DNA of 6,367 nucleotides, taken from Gemmataceae bacterium. Lineage in GTDB: Bacteria; Planctomycetota; Planctomycetia; Gemmatales; Gemmataceae. Location of the stretch: the NCBI GenBank assembly GCA_009691815.1, contig SIAL01000212.1, positions 1-6,367 of the forward strand, given 5' to 3'. Each line of letters starts with the position of its first letter. The stretch's first letter is position 1. Positions 5,485-6,367 of the stretch are shown in pieces. Under the pieces are notes generated by a model, which did not search any database, was not told where the DNA came from, and saw only the letters and a list, made by a program, of their open reading frames with translations. A program made the position numbers and the translations under genes.

Positions 5485-6367
5485 ATGTCTTGCTATGTGC
5501 CTTTAGGACTGGCTTCTGTCCTGTTATCGGCGTTGGCTGGCCTTTCCCTGAATGCCTGCTTGGCACTTGGTAGAAACGGTGTGCCAGTGGGCATTGGCGA
5601 GGAAACGGCGATTCTCATTTGGGATGCGGAAACCAAAACCGAACACTTCATCCGCCGGGCCAAGTTCGTTACCGAATCGAAGAACCTCGGTTTTCTCGTT
5701 CCCACTCCCACCAAGCCCGACCTGGTGGATGTCGGAGACGCCGCATTCCATGAACTTTATCGGTTCACCACTCCTCCCCCTCCGGTCCCGCCGGACAGAA
5801 GCACGGATGCCGGGGGCAAGCCTCCGAAAAGTAACCGCGTTCTCGAATCTGTAAGAGTCCTAGAACAAAAAAAAGTGGGTGATTACGACGCCACCATCCT
5901 TGCGGCCGATGATGCCAAATCTCTGACCGAATGGCTCAAGAAAAACGACTACCCATCGAGCCCAGAAATCGCGGACTGGCTCACGCCCTACTTGAAAGAC
6001 AAATGGATCCTAACGGCCTACAAGATTTCGACCCAAGCCAAAGGAGTTCCCGACGCCTCGGGATTTCATGGCTCAACGATCCGCATGAGTTTTAAGGCAG
6101 ACAAGCCTTTTTACCCGTATCGTGAACCCAAAAATGCCGGGGAGAGCGCCCCGTCAAACCGCCTGCTCCGGGTCTATTTTCTTTCGCAAGAACCCCATGA
6201 CGCGACTCTTGTGGACGCAAGGTGGACCCAAGCGATCCCCTTTGCCGGTCGCCTCACTGCCATGGTCGAGGAAGCTCTGTTGCGACAACTCAAACTACCC
6301 GCCCGTTTGCATTCAAATCCACTCTTTTTAACAGAGTTTGAGGATACAACGCGGATCCGGTCCACCG
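5485..6367 (+). CDS. Exported DUF2330-family protein, 3' end beyond the window
   Basis: The frame is open from the ATG to the right edge (294 codons), so the protein is incomplete. Residues 4-28 are hydrophobic (PLGLASVLLSALAGLSLNAC) and look like a Sec signal. The start of the chain has no Lys or Arg, which is unusual, and LNAC (22-25) is an imperfect lipobox, so it may be a lipoprotein or may be cut after ACLA. The mature part fits DUF2330: an ETAILIWDAETKTEHFIRRA strand, LGFLVPTPTKPDL (about 68-80), VRVLEQKKVGDYDATILAADD, SLTEWLKKNDY and LRVYFLSQEPHDATL. The family is uncharacterised; the biochemical role is unknown. A PPPPVPP run (97-103) lies between the first two conserved blocks and would need EF-P for smooth translation. 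It lies 87 nt after rho, same strand, possibly with some readthrough. The family call rests on recognition of these motifs. Confidence 0.8.
   Translation, partial: MSCYVPLGLASVLLSALAGLSLNACLALGRNGVPVGIGEETAILIWDAETKTEHFIRRAKFVTESKNLGFLVPTPTKPDLVDVGDAAFHELYRFTTPPPPVPPDRSTDAGGKPPKSNRVLESVRVLEQKKVGDYDATILAADDAKSLTEWLKKNDYPSSPEIADWLTPYLKDKWILTAYKISTQAKGVPDASGFHGSTIRMSFKADKPFYPYREPKNAGESAPSNRLLRVYFLSQEPHDATLVDARWTQAIPFAGRLTAMVEEALLRQLKLPARLHSNPLFLTEFEDTTRIRST

Noticed and set aside
5552..5854. Plus-strand 100-codon frame inside the DUF2330 gene
   Set aside because: The frame starting at 5485 has a perfect GGAGG, a signal sequence and DUF2330 motifs and stays open to the window edge; this one is its shadow.

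Overview
The window reads as an ordinary bacterial chromosome segment of moderate G+C. Two housekeeping gene groups diverge from an intergenic region around 1767-2080. On the minus strand, in transcription order, lie efp (elongation factor P), rpmI (ribosomal protein L35), rplT (L20) and the first third of pheS (phenylalanyl-tRNA synthetase alpha chain), which runs off the left edge. On the plus strand lie thyX (flavin-dependent thymidylate synthase), rho (transcription terminator Rho) and a gene for an exported DUF2330-family protein, which runs off the right edge. No tRNA, rRNA, mobile element or CRISPR array is visible.

The organism cannot be fixed from this piece alone. The EF-P loop with Asn where Lys or Arg is usual, the very long Gly/Gln/Pro/Tyr-rich N-terminus on Rho, ThyX, and a DUF2330 protein together make me think of the PVC group, most likely Verrucomicrobiota. 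This is an inference held with low to moderate confidence.

The minus-strand group is a translation operon: EF-P relieves ribosome stalling at proline runs, L35 and L20 belong to the 50S subunit, and PheS charges tRNA-Phe. efp sits where infC is usual upstream of rpmI-rplT. The 205-nt gap between efp and rpmI can form strong secondary structure, including a pairing that would hide the rpmI ribosome binding site, so it is a good candidate for an L20-type autoregulatory leader.

In the plus-strand group, thyX begins at a TTG with a clear ribosome binding site. It overlaps rho by 4 nt (ATGA), so translation of rho is probably coupled to thyX. The standout object is Rho: 835 residues against about 420 in E. 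coli. A complete RNA-binding and ATPase core starts near residue 471. Ahead of it is a low-complexity, apparently disordered region built around a 15-bp (GYPQQ-type pentapeptide) tandem repeat, followed by an Arg/Gly/Asn-rich stretch. The composition resembles prion-like or phase-separating domains. The DUF2330 gene downstream has its own strong ribosome binding site and a hydrophobic N-terminal export signal.
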